Part shown: positions 39,594 through 48,840 of the stretch, piece by piece
How the letters are laid out: each line of letters opens with the position of its first letter
How positions within the stretch are numbered: position 1 is the first letter of the stretch
NCBI RefSeq assembly: GCF_003864335.1
Contig: NZ_BEXA01000004.1
Location: 62,001-126,000 of the forward strand
DNA: 64,000 nucleotides
DNA from: Lentilactobacillus kosonis
GTDB lineage: Bacteria > Bacillota > Bacilli > Lactobacillales > Lactobacillaceae
Direction of reading: 5' to 3'
The notes under the pieces: model-generated
The model's input: only the letters and a program-made list of their open reading frames with translations
What the model was told of the DNA's origin: nothing
The model's database searches: none
Made by a program: the position numbers and the translations under genes

Positions 39594-40158
39594 GCAAATT
39601 CCTCGTTTGTTGTAAAAATTCATTCTTTAGATCTAAATTATCTTTAAACACTCCCGTAAACTTAGAAGTGTAGGTGGACAAACCATCTTTATTAATTCCA
39701 CGCATTTCCATACACATGTGGCGAGCAGAGAGTGAGACTGCGATTCCTTGAGGATGTAAAATATCTTCTAGCTCAGTGACAATCTGGGTGTTGACTCGTT
39801 CTTGCATTCCAGGTCGTTTTGATACAAATTCAACTAATCGGGGAATTTTACTGATTCCAATTACCTGACCGTCTTTTGGAACATAAGCCACATTTGCTAC
39901 ACCGAAAAAAGGTAGCAAGTGATGTTCACACATTGAATAGAATGGAATTTGTTGGACCAAAATCATTTCTGGATCTTCATCCACGTGAAAAATTTTATAG
40001 TCTGTAAACTCCTCAGGTCGATGATTCAACCCAGCAAAAATTTCTGCATATGCTTTTGCAACTCGCTTAGGAGTTTCAACTAATCCCTCTCGATTAGGGT
40101 CTTCACCAACCGCTTCTAATAAACTCGTGATTGCGGCTTCAATTTTTTCTTCGTTCAA
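39586..40158 (-). CDS. folE: GTP cyclohydrolase I (TTG start)
   Basis: First enzyme of folate synthesis, GTP to dihydroneopterin triphosphate. Zinc ligands in SMCEHHLLPFFG and RHMCMEMRG; substrate site VEVPKRV-type (VETPKRVAKAYAEIF). 190 residues from the TTG at 40158, which follows GGGAGTG; the ATG 11 codons upstream lies within folK and has no site. Confidence 0.94.
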   Translation of the reverse strand: MNEEKIEAAITSLLEAVGEDPNREGLVETPKRVAKAYAEIFAGLNHRPEEFTDYKIFHVDEDPEMILVQQIPFYSMCEHHLLPFFGVANVAYVPKDGQVIGISKIPRLVEFVSKRPGMQERVNTQIVTELEDILHPQGIAVSLSARHMCMEMRGINKDGLSTYTSKFTGVFKDNLDLKNEFLQQTRNLRG

Positions 40159-40159
40159 C

Positions 40160-40651
40160 CTATTCACTCCCAGATTTATATACTTGAACATTCATTTTAT
40201 CAGTTGTTTGATCGAGCATTTTTTGAGCATCTTTGTGCAATTGTGAGTTTGGCTCGACCACTTCTAGTAACGGCACTAATACAAACTTCCTGTTAGGAAT
40301 TTCAGGATGAGGAACTGTCAAATCGCCGGTTTGAATATGATCATCGTTGAAATACAAAATATCTAAATCGATTGTCCGTGGACCCCAATGAACCAATCGT
40401 TTTCGATGAAGTCCTTTCTCAATTGAATGAATCACTTTTAACAAGTTTTCAGCAGTTAAATCTGTGCTAACTTCAACGACGATGTTAAGAAAGTCATCCT
40501 GAGGTACCCCACCAACAGGTTCAGTTTCATAAATTTTGGAGACTTTTTGAATGGCAATTTTGGCATCCCTCAATAATTCTAATGCATCCTTGAGATTTTG
40601 CTCTCGGTCACCCATGTTTGTCCCAATACTCAAGTAAGCTCTATTTTTCAT
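40160..40651 (-). CDS. folK: 2-amino-4-hydroxy-6-hydroxymethyldihydropteridine pyrophosphokinase
   Basis: HPPK: transfers pyrophosphate from ATP to the pterin alcohol. Diagnostic AYLSIGTNMGDRE, GGVPQDDFLNIVVE and WGPRTIDLDIL motifs. About 163 residues from the ATG at 40651; a weak ribosome-binding site, so it is likely coupled to folB, which ends at 40641 inside it. Confidence 0.94.
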   Translation of the reverse strand: MKNRAYLSIGTNMGDREQNLKDALELLRDAKIAIQKVSKIYETEPVGGVPQDDFLNIVVEVSTDLTAENLLKVIHSIEKGLHRKRLVHWGPRTIDLDILYFNDDHIQTGDLTVPHPEIPNRKFVLVPLLEVVEPNSQLHKDAQKMLDQTTDKMNVQVYKSGSE

Positions 40652-41009
40652 CTCGCTCGCCACTCACTTCAATTTCAACATTATCAAAAATTCCAGCAAT
40701 CGGAACACTATACTTTCGAATTCTTAGCTTTACGGCTTCCAAACGAGGAAATTCAGTCAAAATTTGGTGAAGTAGGTTATTAGCTAAGCTCTCAATCAAG
40801 TCATAATTATGATTCAATACGAAGGATTCAATGGCTTTATATACGTCAGAATAACTGACTGTTTCGGTTAAATTATCAGTCTTAACTTTAGTTTCGATTG
40901 GGTAGGTTAGCTCAGCATCAATTTCTAAGCGTTGGCCTAACTTTTTTTCTTCTGCATGCACACCATTATAGGTATGAAAACTCATATTATTAATTCGAAT
41001 TTTTCCCAT
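40641..41009 (-). CDS. folB: dihydroneopterin aldolase
   Basis: Cleaves dihydroneopterin to the hydroxymethyl pterin. 122 residues, family length, with HTYNGVHAEEKKLGQ (the catalytic Glu) and the C-terminal SVPIAGIFDNVEIEV typical of FolB. First gene of the operon folB-folK-folE-folC-rdgB-folP; each gene overlaps or abuts the next. Confidence 0.94.
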   Translation of the reverse strand: MGKIRINNMSFHTYNGVHAEEKKLGQRLEIDAELTYPIETKVKTDNLTETVSYSDVYKAIESFVLNHNYDLIESLANNLLHQILTEFPRLEAVKLRIRKYSVPIAGIFDNVEIEVSGERDEK

Positions 41010-41108
41010 TGGTGAATTCTCCTAACTAAATTTTAATAATTATAATAATAGCATTAAACGGCTGCATTAAAAATGATATTAATGGTTTTAAAAGAGATTT
41101 TTATTAAC

Positions 41109-41147
41109 TAAAAAACAGCAATCCAATATCTTATCAGACTACTGCTT
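41109..41147 (-). terminator. possible terminator of the phosphatase gene
   Basis: An imperfect hairpin (AGCAGTA with TGCTG) followed by six T on the minus strand just after the phosphatase stop. Weak stem. Confidence 0.45.
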
Positions 41148-41151
41148 TAAA

Positions 41152-41895
41152 TTACTTCACGTACATATTAATCATTCGATTCTCAAAATCTTTATCAAGG
41201 TGTAAGGTTGCGTGCAGATAATCTTGGAAACTACCAGCTTTCTTGGTGATTGTTTCAAAAAAATGAGCCAAATAGTCAGCGTTAACTTGTAAAGCCTGAT
41301 TTACCGCTTTTAATTCTTCGTTAGTCGCTTGATCTTTAATTGAATTAAGGATTTCCTGGTTGGCAGCTTTTCTTAACTCATTAGTTTTTAAATAATCAGC
41401 GAAGATATCATCATCGCTAACTTCAAGTGTCTTCAAAATCAAAGCCGCTCCGACTCCAGTACGATCTTTTCCAGCAAAACAATGAAAAATCAGTGGTTCA
41501 TCGCTGGTGGAAACGTCTGTTAAAAACTTATGATAGCCGTTAATGGCTGAGTTGCTATTAGCCAACTGCTCATATGTCGTCATCATATTGTCATATACAT
41601 TACCACCGCTAGTGATCATTCTACTAAGACTAGCACTGTTTTTAGTGGCATCTTTTAAAATATCGATGGCTTGATAGTTAACGTTTGACCACGTGGTATC
41701 TGGAAATTCATCCCGTTCATCGGCTCCTCGCATATCAACAATTCGTTTGATTTTTAATTGATTAGCCAAATAATCAGTTTGTTGGTCAGACAAGGAATTC
41801 AATTGTCCACTTCTAAAAATCTTATCTTCCCTTACCGTTCCGGATTTGGCTGGATGGCCCCCTAACGAACGAAAATTAGTAATTTCTAATGTCAT
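41152..41895 (-). CDS. tyrosine/serine protein phosphatase, IphP-like
   Basis: Dual-specificity type phosphatase with the C(X)5R active site HCFAGKDRTG. N-terminal NFRSLGG and FRSGQLNSL are typical of the lactobacillar family. 247 residues from the ATG at 41895, behind AGGTGA. Other possible substrates are phosphoinositides, as in Listeria LipA. Single gene. Confidence 0.9.
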   Translation of the reverse strand: MTLEITNFRSLGGHPAKSGTVREDKIFRSGQLNSLSDQQTDYLANQLKIKRIVDMRGADERDEFPDTTWSNVNYQAIDILKDATKNSASLSRMITSGGNVYDNMMTTYEQLANSNSAINGYHKFLTDVSTSDEPLIFHCFAGKDRTGVGAALILKTLEVSDDDIFADYLKTNELRKAANQEILNSIKDQATNEELKAVNQALQVNADYLAHFFETITKKAGSFQDYLHATLHLDKDFENRMINMYVK

Positions 41896-42066
41896 CTTTG
41901 TCACCTATCCTTAGTCAGTTTGCATTCTATGGTAATTTTAACATGACTAATCTAATTACAGTCGTTCATTTTTACGTGATATTTCAAAATAAAGGCGTTG
42001 CCTTTCCCAAAACTATTAAATTGCGGTATTATCTTAATAATTAAATTAACTAAAGGAGTGTTCCAA

Positions 42067-42351
42067 ATGAAAGTAATTAACGTTGAATTATCAGTTATCC
42101 CAGGTAAACAAGCAGAGTATGAAGCTTTTATTAATGACTTGGTATCTAATTCTCGTCAAGAAAGTGGCAACATCAGTTATAATCACTTCAAAGCTATTGA
42201 CTCCGACGTCAATTACGAAATCATTGAGCACTGGCAAGACGAAAAAGCCATTGATTCGCATAATAATACGCCGCATTTTCAACATTTTTTAGCTGGCATC
42301 GGTGAATTTTTAACCGCTGATCCAGTGATCATTCGTATGGATGCAAACTAA
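42067..42351 (+). CDS. antibiotic biosynthesis monooxygenase (ABM) domain protein
   Basis: 94-residue protein of the YgiN/ABM ferredoxin-like fold: IPGKQAEYEAFINDLV, ESGNISYNHF, EHWQDEKAIDSHNNTPHF. ATG at 42067 after AAAGGAG. Such proteins protect against quinones or act as small monooxygenases. The next gene follows after 38 bases. Confidence 0.88.
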   Translation: MKVINVELSVIPGKQAEYEAFINDLVSNSRQESGNISYNHFKAIDSDVNYEIIEHWQDEKAIDSHNNTPHFQHFLAGIGEFLTADPVIIRMDAN

Positions 42352-42389
42352 TCATTTTTTATCAATTTAATCAGAGGAAGAGAAGTAAG

Positions 42390-42820
42390 ATGTCATTATC
42401 AATAATTCATTTGGCTGCCATGACCATATCTGGTACCCAATCTCGGTTAGCTGATCCGGTAGACACATCTCTTGGTGTGATTAGCAGTGAAAAATCACTG
42501 CCCTAAATAACTTTACTGCTGATATCGCTGATCAAGCACTATTTGCAGTCAATTACAGCGACGCTGGGGATTCGCTGTATATCTTAGGAACTACTACTAA
42601 CACTAGTGGTATTTCGTTTGATGTTCCAGAAGGTGATTATGCAGAATTTGAAATTACAACTGATAACCGAGAAATCGCTGATCAGCAAATTAGCATAATG
42701 TACGGTGAAGTAGGTATGTCAAAACACTATGCTATTAGCGATAACTTCTCGCTAGAGCAATTATCATCAGATGGACGTATCGAAAAATTATTTATTCCGG
42801 TGGTTAAGAAAAATGGTTAG
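42390..42820 (+). CDS. GyrI-like / effector-binding domain protein (frameshifted)
   Basis: Two short open stretches in different frames belong together: from the ATG at 42390 (behind AGAGGAAG) SLSIIHLAAMTISGTQSRL to about 42500, and then ALNNFTADIADQALFAVNY to a stop at 42820. One base is missing near 42500. The corrected 143-residue product, with YSDAGDSLYILGTTT and VPEGDYAEFEI, resembles the GyrI-like small-molecule-binding domain. Probably in one transcript with the ABM protein. Confidence 0.65.
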
Positions 42821-43372
42821 ACCCTTTTGGTCTAACATTTTTTAGTTTTAATACTTCTGACACCGATTTGATTTCGGCCCCATACATCAGGTGCACGTAT
42901 TCAAGTGCGTGACTATAATCTTCATCGCTTAGAGCTTCGGTTGTTTCTTTAGGGACCACAATATCATATCCTCTAAAACTTGCATCGGCAGCTGAATGTT
43001 GGATACAAATATTTGTCACAACGCCAGTTAAAATCACATTATCAACTTGTAGATCTCGAAGAAGCGAATCTAATCCGGTTTCAAAAAAGCACTATATGTG
43101 TGCTTTTCAAACGTATAATCTTCCGATTGAGGTGCCAACTCGTCGGTAATTTGGCCGCCCCACGTATCTTTCATACTATGATTACCCCAAATTTTTAATT
43201 CATGATCATCAGGATAATGCGCGTCTGAAACATATACTACTGGAACTGATTGCTGATGAGCTTTATCCAATAATTCTTTGATTGGTTGAATCGTTTTTAA
43301 TGCTCGTTCATTTTTCAAGGCACCGGTCAAAAAATCATTGGTCATATCAATTATCACTACTGCTGATTTCAT
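42804..43372 (-). CDS. isochorismatase-family cysteine hydrolase (frameshifted)
   Basis: Hydrolase related to nicotinamidase. Asp of IIDMTNDFL, Lys of FEKHTYSAF and nucleophile Cys in TGVVTNICIQHSA form the triad. The frame breaks in a T6 run near 43085, where one T is missing; corrected, it reads SAFFETGLDSLLRDL. ATG at 43372 after GGAGAG. Its end runs into a terminator shared with the convergent gene, so the last 10 residues may be artefactual. Confidence 0.87.
42816..42843. terminator. bidirectional terminator
   Basis: GTTAGACC (42816-42823) pairs with GGTCTAAC (42829-42836), five-base loop, T run after and A run before. Confidence 0.85.
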
Positions 43373-43641
43373 CACAACTCTCCTTATCAATCCGAAAGCA
43401 AACAACATTTATTGAAATAAAGATACCATAGAACGGTTAGCGAAAACATATTTTCAACTTAAGATTGTGAAATTAATTCTATTTCACAATCATTGACCAA
43501 TTATATTCGGTTATAATCAACAGTTTTCATAAAAGTTTCAGTTCTTTGTGAATTAACATTTGCATTTTCAAAGTAAAGGTAGTACATTTACATACGTGCT
43601 TACAAAAAGTAAGCCAATCCAATTTTTAGGAGTGAATCGTT

Positions 43642-45380
43642 ATGGCAAAAATGAGTGCTGGTCAAGCCTTAGCAAAAGTTTTGGAAAGCTGGGATATTGA
43701 CCATATTTACGGTATTACAGCCGATTCAATTAATAATACAGTTGATGGCCTCTATCAAGAACGGGACCAAATTAAATATATTCAAGTTCGTCACGAAGAA
43801 GTCGGTGCTCTTGCGGCCACTGCTGATGCTAAACTAACTGGTAAAGTTGGCGTTAGTTTTGGGTCTGCTGGTCCAGGCGCAACCCACTTATTCAACGGTT
43901 TATATGATGCCAAAATGGATCACGCTCCAGTAGTAGCAATCATTGGTCAATCAGCTACACCTATCATGAATACTTACTTCTTCCAAGAAATGGATCAGGA
44001 TCCAATGTTCGCTGATCTAACTGATTTTCACAAGCAAGCTACTAATGCCGATCAAATTCCTTACATAATGGATCAAGCCATTCGTTATGCTTATCAACAC
44101 AAGGCGCCTGCAGTAGTAATTATTCCAGATAACCTTTCCGCCGAGGAATTGATTTTGCTCCATACAAATCAGCTAACATTGTTAACGGTGTGACAGAGCA
44201 AGTTATTGATCCAAAGGCTGTTAATGATGTCTACGAAATGATTAAAACCGCTAAGCACCCGGTTCTATGGGCTGGTTTAGGAATGAAGGATGCCCAAGCA
44301 GAAGTCATTGCTTTTTCTGAAAAGTTCAGCGTACCGGTTTTAACAACTGCTCCAGCTACCGGCGTAATTCCAACTGATCATCCTAACTTCATGGGTTCAC
44401 GCGGTCGTCTGGGAACCAAGCCTGCTTTTGAAGTTACCCAAGCAGCCGACTTAATTATTCTGGCTGGTACCAACTATCCATTTAGTAGATTCTTACCGCA
44501 AGGAATTAAATTTGTTCAAATCAATAATTCATTAGCTGACCTAGGTAAACAACGAGACGTTGACCTAGCAATTTTGGCTGACGGTAAGCAATTCTTCAAA
44601 GCGCTTAACCAAGTTGGTGAAGCAATTCCAACCACCCCATTTCTAAAAGCTGCACAAGCCGACAAACGCAATTGGGACGCTTGGTTAGATAAAGTGGCTG
44701 ACGATGACAGCGATGGTCTAACACCTGAGGCTGTGATTCGGGCGATTAAAGATAATTCAGCTGATGATGCCGTCTTTGGTTTAGACGTTGGTAATAACTT
44801 AATGTGGGCGATTCGCCAATTACCATTCAATAAGCAACAAAAGCTGACAATGTCATCTTGGTTTGGAACTATGGGTTACGGATTACCAGCCGCAATTGCT
44901 GGGAAATTAAGTTTCCCTAACAGCCAAGTATTCAACATTGCCGGTGATGGTGGCTTCTCAATGGTTATGCAGGATCTATTAACTCAAGTTCAATATGACA
45001 TGCCAATTATCAATGTGGTTCTAGAAAATAAGGCCTTCGGCTTTATTCAACACGAAAAGATTGCTGCTAGCCAAGAACCATATGGGATCAACTTTATTGG
45101 TGCTGATTGGGCCGGATTTGCTGATAGCATGGGTGCAATTGGCCTTAAAGTAACTGATCTCGCTTCATTAAAAGCCGCCTTCGCCAAAATTAACGAGTTA
45201 CAACAATCAGGTAATACAAAGCCAATTTTAATTGATGCTAAAATCAAGAATGTTGATCCTGCCGATACTAGCTTCATGCCAATTGATCCTACTCAATTCG
45301 ATCAAGCGACTATCGATAGTTTCAATAAAACTGCTAACTTATTTGATCAACCTGCGCTACAAGATTTACTAGATGAATAA
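43642..45380 (+). CDS. pox: pyruvate oxidase (frameshifted)
   Basis: TPP- and FAD-dependent oxidation of pyruvate to acetyl phosphate, CO2 and hydrogen peroxide. N-terminal TPP domain with catalytic Glu in QVRHEEVGALAA, a central FAD-binding domain, and the C-terminal TPP motif GDGGFSM...N. The sequence breaks at about 44147, where GAGGAATTG lacks one A; with it the join reads EEIDFAPYKSANIV and the total is 579 residues, normal for Pox. ATG at 43642 after TTTAGGAG. Stands alone between terminators. Confidence 0.92.
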
Positions 45381-45418
45381 TATTCTAAAATAATCACTAG
45401 TCCTAAAACATAACAAAC

Positions 45419-45467
45419 AATAAGCAATGAAATTGACGCAGTTGATTTTCATTGCTTATTTTATTTT
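45419..45467 (+). terminator. terminator of pox
   Basis: AATAAGCAATGAAA (45419-45432) pairs with TTTCATTGCTTATT (45447-45460), followed by TTATTTTT. Confidence 0.85.
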
Positions 45468-45560
45468 TACAATCCGGTCCGATATCAAGGCAATATTCTT
45501 GTAATCACCATTTTGTTACCATACAATTTACTAAGTAAATTAGACAGGGGGATTTTAACT

Positions 45561-46481
45561 ATGCAAGCTTTTGGATATGATCATAATGGTGGTCCAGATG
45601 TATTCACTGAATACATCGTACCCACACCAACTTTAAAGAATACGGATATTTTAATTCAAACTCAGGCCTTTGGCTTGAACAACTTTGAACGCTCGCAACG
45701 AGCTGGCGTCTTTGGTGAAACCACTAAGCAAATTGTGCCCGGTCGTGATGTTGCAGGGATAGTAAAATCAGTTGGCTCTGAAGTGACTAAGTTTCAGCCT
45801 GGAGATCGTGTGGTTGCTCATGGACACCACGCTTACGCAGAGTTCGCTACTAGTAGCGAAGCGAATACTGTTAAGATTCCTGATAGCATCTCATTTGAAG
45901 ACGCTGCAGCAATTGTTACTACTGGAATTACAGCCTATAAGACCTTGCATTTCTTTGGCCAAGTTAAAGCTGGTCAAACCGTGATTGTTAAAGGCGCATC
46001 TGGCGGAGTTGGTTCCGTTGCTGCTCAACTAGCCGAAGGTCTTGGAGCTCATGTGATTGGAATTGGTTCAAGTAAGAACGCTGATTATGTCAAATCTTTA
46101 GGAATTAGTCAGTATGTCGCCTACGACCAAGAAACTCCCGCTGACGTCTTAAAAGACAAGGCTGATGTAGTCATTAATTCAGCTATGAATGGTGCCGGTG
46201 GTGATGAAGATGTGGCAATGGTCAAATCTGGTGGTGTAATTGCCAGTGTCGCAATGGATGAACCAGAAACCACTAAAAATGTCACGTTTAAACATATTGC
46301 TCCAACCAGTGAAATTTCCGATGTTACAGCTCTCCAAGATATCGTTGACTTAATGGCTCAGAATAAATTATCCATTAAGATTGGTTATGTTCTACCATTT
46401 ACTTTAGATGGTGTGCAAAAAGGACATCAAATTCTTGAAGAATCTCATGATGGTCGAGTAATTATTTCTAAGAACGCTTAA
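45561..46481 (+). CDS. zinc-free quinone oxidoreductase, MDR family
   Basis: NADPH-dependent reductase of the medium-chain (QOR) family, 306 residues. Nucleotide motif VIVKGASGGVGSVAAQLA; the zinc-binding residues of alcohol dehydrogenases are absent. ATG at 45561 after GGGGGA. Likely acts on quinones or enones in redox stress. Confidence 0.9.
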   Translation: MQAFGYDHNGGPDVFTEYIVPTPTLKNTDILIQTQAFGLNNFERSQRAGVFGETTKQIVPGRDVAGIVKSVGSEVTKFQPGDRVVAHGHHAYAEFATSSEANTVKIPDSISFEDAAAIVTTGITAYKTLHFFGQVKAGQTVIVKGASGGVGSVAAQLAEGLGAHVIGIGSSKNADYVKSLGISQYVAYDQETPADVLKDKADVVINSAMNGAGGDEDVAMVKSGGVIASVAMDEPETTKNVTFKHIAPTSEISDVTALQDIVDLMAQNKLSIKIGYVLPFTLDGVQKGHQILEESHDGRVIISKNA

Positions 46482-46490
46482 TTTAATAAT

Positions 46491-46537
46491 AAAAAAGGAT
46501 TCATCCCCATTTTTTCAACGAGGATGGATCCTTTTTT
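46491..46537. terminator. bidirectional terminator
   Basis: AAAAAAGGAT plus CATCC and GGATG plus ATCCTTTTTT form a 15-bp stem with one mismatch and a 15-base loop. Confidence 0.88.
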
Positions 46538-46541
46538 ATTA

Positions 46542-46922
46542 TTAAAGCGTTACTCGCTTTTGAATTTTATCAGTTGGTGAAGCGATCACTAAACCGAAAT
46601 CCTTCATCGAGACCTTTTGATCAACTCGCAAGCCATTTTGAACTAGGATAGTAAATTGATAGTGTTCAGCGATTGCTAACTTCATATATTGGTTAATCAT
46701 TGAATCGGCCATTTTACCATTTAAATACATGCGGTACTCTGGATATCCACGAAGAATGTCGGTTACCATGGCAGGCGTTTTAGAATTATTCAACTCCGCA
46801 ATTGTTAATGCTAACGCAACTCGTTCCCGGAAATTACCTAGGAATTCTCGTTTTTCATCAGGTTTTAATTGGGGGTTACCAAACGCGTGCTGGCGAATGA
46901 AATCTTCAGTATTTTCAGCCAT
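46542..46922 (-). CDS. YueI-family protein (DUF1694)
   Basis: 126-residue cytosolic protein of the YueI family, unknown function. Conserved GNPQLKPDEKREFLGNFRER at the start matches the family. ATG 23 bases after the corrected end of the CPA2 antiporter gene, so co-transcription is likely. Confidence 0.85.
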   Translation of the reverse strand: MAENTEDFIRQHAFGNPQLKPDEKREFLGNFRERVALALTIAELNNSKTPAMVTDILRGYPEYRMYLNGKMADSMINQYMKLAIAEHYQFTILVQNGLRVDQKVSMKDFGLVIASPTDKIQKRVTL

Positions 46923-46945
46923 TTTTCCACCTTCTTAGATTATTA

Positions 46946-48801
46946 TTAATTCAGTTTGCCTAGTTCTTGCCGAATGATTGGCGCATCATCCTTACTACTA
47001 GTAAATATGATTCTATCATTTATCTTAAGGGATGTCCCGCCAGTTGGCCGAATAAAGCGCCGATCCCTAAAAATTGAGTAATCGTGATTCGGTCAATAAA
47101 TGGTAAGTTTCTAACTTGAATATCTGTATACTTACGATTACGCAAGTTCACCTCGTAGACACTAGCATCAGTTGATTTAAGCATCTGCATAGTTGCAGGT
47201 GTTTCAATCAGTGAACGCAAGACACTGATATTCACATCCGGGGTATTGTATAACTCGATTCCTAATGCTGCTAAATTATCTTCCTTTTGGTTTAAAATAT
47301 CACGATCCTCAAAGCGGACGATTACCCGTCTAACTCCATAAGCTTTCGCAGCTTTAGCAATTTCATAGTTCTTATTTGAATTAATCTTACTAATTACCAA
47401 AATATCAGTATCAAATACACCACTCTTCATTAAATAACCAGTTTCCAAATTATCTAATAACTGAACCGGAACCTCACTATTAAATGACCGATAGTTAAGT
47501 GGCGTCTCCGTATACATAATCACATCGTACCATCCCTTAGAAAGCTGTTGAGCAACTGGGACCGTCGTTAAATTGGTACCTATAATATGAACGCGTGTCT
47601 TCTTTAAATCTTCTTGTTCAGCCGAATAAAGTTTATTAAAAATTAACGGCCCTAATACACAGGTAATCACGGCCGCCAATAGAAATGCCCCCGATTGTTG
47701 ATTACTAATGCGTTTAAGATTCTTGGCAACTTGCAGAACTGCCAGAACCACGGTAATTGTCGTAACTGACATCGAAGTTCCTGCAATTGCATTAGCGGTT
47801 TTAAATCGCAAATTCAAAACTACCACAATCAAAGCCTTACTAAGCACATATCCCACAAATAGTACCGGAATCATCATTAATGTTTTAGGATTCTGAATCA
47901 ACAACTTAATATTTAAACCCACGCCACTCATAATGAAGAAAATGGGAATAAAGAACCCATAGCCAATGGAATCCAATCGAACCTTAGTTTCCTCATGTGG
48001 ATCAAGGAGCTTGATAACGATTCCCGCCAAAAAAGCCCCTAGGATGCCTTCTGCCCCAACTGATTCAGCAATGGTAACTAACGTCACAATCATGAAAAAA
48101 GCCAATCGAACATCTAACTGAGTGGTCGCTTTGTTAATACGGTCAAACATATTGAAGAAACTCTTAAACCGCCAGAACAGACCGGCCGCTGCTAATAAAA
48201 TTAACAATAACAGCCACAACGATTTCGAGTTATTGCCATAAGTTGCCGCATAAAACGTCAAACCAACCATAGGAACAACCTCACCTAATGCTGCAATCAG
48301 CAGAATCGTTTGTCCAAATGGTTTGCTTAATAACTCTTTCTCTTTTAAAGCTGCAATAACGATTCCTAATGAAACCGTCATGAATAAGATTGCGGTTAAA
48401 TACACATCTTTAAACAGCCCTAGCCAACTAACGATCAAAGCTAAGCTAACCGATGCAACAATAATGGAAGCGTAGCTGAGCAACGCTAAAAAGACGACTG
48501 AGTATTTAGATTGTGTTTTCTTATCCCGTTGTTCCAGAACTGATGAATTTACATGATGTCTTTTAAATAAGCTAAAATCGATCTCCATGCCACTTAAAAA
48601 CAATAAGACGATCACTCCAACATTTTGAAGCAAGTTTAATGTTGGGTTTCCTTGGATAACGTTTAAGAGGCTCGGTCCTAAAATGACTCCAACGATAATT
48701 TCCACTACCGCCGTCGGTAAAAACGAAATTTTAAACTTAGCCATTATCAGCGGGATGATTAATGCTGCTAATAAAATTAGTACTAATGACAATTGATTCA
48801 T
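46946..48801 (-). CDS. CPA2-family cation:proton antiporter with TrkA domains (frameshifted at the end)
   Basis: KefB/NapA-type membrane antiporter with 12 or so helices (residues 1-390), then a TrkA-N-like nucleotide domain (VHIIGTNLTTVPVAQQL) and TrkA-C. The frame as read ends at 47020; adding one T in the run 47069-47073 (A on plus strand) gives ITQFFRDRRFIRPTGG and KINDRIIFTS with a stop at 46946, 618 residues. Lies 39 bases after the CPA1 antiporter gene. Confidence 0.88.
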
Positions 48802-48840
48802 AATCTATCCCCCTGAAGTTATTTCAGTTTCAAAGACAAG

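Noticed and set aside
43100-43641. cre site and regulatory elements before pox
   Set aside because: TGTTTTCGCTAAC-like sequence departs from the consensus at several positions; not defensible.
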